Shown here one piece after another: positions 63,007 to 64,000 of a stretch of 64,000 nucleotides of DNA. The translations under genes were made by a program, and so were the position numbers. The DNA is from Tachypleus tridentatus (taxonomy: Eukaryota; Arthropoda; Merostomata; Xiphosura; Limulidae), in the NCBI RefSeq assembly GCF_004210375.1, contig NC_134834.1, positions 148,523,009-148,587,008 of the forward strand. Reading direction: 5' to 3'. The notes beneath the pieces were generated by a model, which saw nothing but the letters and a program-made list of their open reading frames with translations, did not search any database and had not been told where the DNA came from. Positions within the stretch are counted from its first letter, which is position 1. Every line of letters starts with the position of its first letter.

Positions 63007-63427
63007 TACGGATGAGGCGTAGTCCACTGGGGCTAAGAAGATATTTGTCAAGAGATTAAATATATTGCAGTTAAAAACTTAAAGTTTAGAAAATTTATAA
63101 TAAGCAGTTGTTATTGGACAAATGATCAGAAAAAAATGCTAATGAAATTGTGTAGTTATATAAGGGTTAATATTTATAGGTATACTAGTGCAATATCCAA
63201 GGATGAACTTAATTTTGGACACACTCAATGGGATTACGTAAAGTAATGGAGGAAAGGTGTTTCTTTGAGTGATTTAGGATGATGTCGAGTGTTCAGTGAA
63301 AAGTGATGACATCGTTAGCCACTAATGAGGGTGAGGTTGCAAGTAAAAGTGTGACCATGACCTAACTGAGATTTGATTCAGCTGTTGATTTTAAACTGAT
63401 AAATTAAACTCCAATTTCTAACTTTCA

Positions 63428-63690
63428 GGTTTGTTTTGTTTTGAATTTAGCGCAAAGCTACACGAGGGCTATCTGCGCTAGCAGACCCTAATTTAGCAGT
63501 GTAAGACTAGAGGGAAGGCAGCTACTCATCACAACCCACCGATAATTCTTGGGCTACTCTTTTACCAATGAAGAGTGGGGTTGACTGTTACATTATAACT
63601 GCTGAATGGGCGAGCATGTTTATGGGCATTGTTTAGTTAGAAATAAAATACGAATTGAGTACCTTAATCACCTGGCCATGCCGGGCCCCT
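63428..63690 (-). repeat. SINE family 1 copy with internal deletion
   Basis: GGTTTGTTTTGTTTTGAATT tail, GCTACACGAGGGCTATCTGC, GTAAGACTAGAGGGAAGGCA body; the B-box region of the head is replaced by unrelated sequence, but the end (TCACCTGGCCATGCCGGGCC) is kept. Confidence 0.9.
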
Positions 63691-63975
63691 AATTTTCAGA
63701 AAACTTTTTTCGAAGCAATGATCAAATATTTATACTTAAGGCGTTAAGATAACGAGTAGGACAAATCTGAATTTTTGTTTTTACTTCAAATAATTATTAT
63801 AAATTTAAGATAGACATGTTCGTAAAAAAAGAAAGAAAAAGGATGACAAGGAGTGAGTGAAAAATAAAAATAATAAATTTAAGAAATTTAAATTGACAGA
63901 TAAAATAGAAGATTTCAGAACAGCAAAATCGTTAGAGACTTGGTAGAGATGAAATTAGGTAATAGAGAAAAGGGT

Positions 63976-64000
63976 TTAGTTTATTTTGAATTTCGCGCAA
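63976..64000 (-). repeat. SINE family 1, cut by the window end
   Basis: AGTTTATTTTGAATTTCGCG and CAA at the very end are the start of another minus-strand family-1 copy that continues outside the window. Confidence 0.75.

Overview
The window looks like AT-rich (roughly two-thirds A+T) animal nuclear DNA. Genes are split into short exons with GT..AG introns, most of the sequence is intergenic or intronic, and old transposable elements are everywhere. Three tRNA-headed SINE families, the Pax3/7-type homeobox gene and the overall texture suggest a chelicerate, and the SINE types make me think of a horseshoe crab (Limulus/Tachypleus type). The organism call is an inference from pattern memory and has not been checked.

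Region 1-7000 (+): the 3' half of a Pax3/7 gene (paired/gooseberry group). Six exons (986-1185, 2306-2495, 2901-3073, 4293-4489, 5030-5148, 6505-6608) join with matching phases into one frame. They encode an acidic linker, a complete paired-class homeodomain with Ser50, a long Ser/Pro/Asn-rich tail and a C-terminal OAR-like motif. The paired domain must lie upstream of the window.

Region 7000-21600: intergenic. It holds SINE copies, a foldback element (8.7 kb), a small CpG-containing motif cluster (10.65 kb) and a decayed CR1/L2-like LINE (17.9-19.6 kb) whose 5' part is inverted relative to its 3' part.

Region 21600-24500 (-): a locus I do not recognise from any family. It contains two tandem copies of a short gene for a small signal-peptide plus C-terminal-membrane-helix protein, and one further signal-peptide exon (24270-24492) whose phase fits either copy. 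A minisatellite in the 3' UTR repeats the stop-codon segment of the gene.

Region 24500-31000: intergenic and rich in SINEs.

Region 31000-55400 (+): a gene for a DUF1647-like, glycosyltransferase-like type II membrane protein. Coding exons are at about 41352-41519/41544, 44419-44675, 45820-45933 and 53984-54535, with possible 5' UTR exons at about 41228 and about 31000. Its introns and 5' flank have no family-1 SINE for about 23 kb. They carry instead a mariner-type MITE inside a 48-bp minisatellite, an I-group LINE pseudogene with endonuclease, reverse transcriptase and RNase H (35.9-39.55 kb), a Penelope-like GIY-YIG fragment (about 43.85-44.26 kb) and several foldback elements.

Region 55400-64000: intergenic. 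It contains a CpG-bearing candidate first exon (about 57.05-57.3 kb), a 210-bp palindromic foldback (58.04 kb), a Helitron/PIF1-type helicase remnant (about 59.85-60.12 kb) and further SINEs. No complete tRNA gene, rRNA, CRISPR array or prokaryotic feature was seen.
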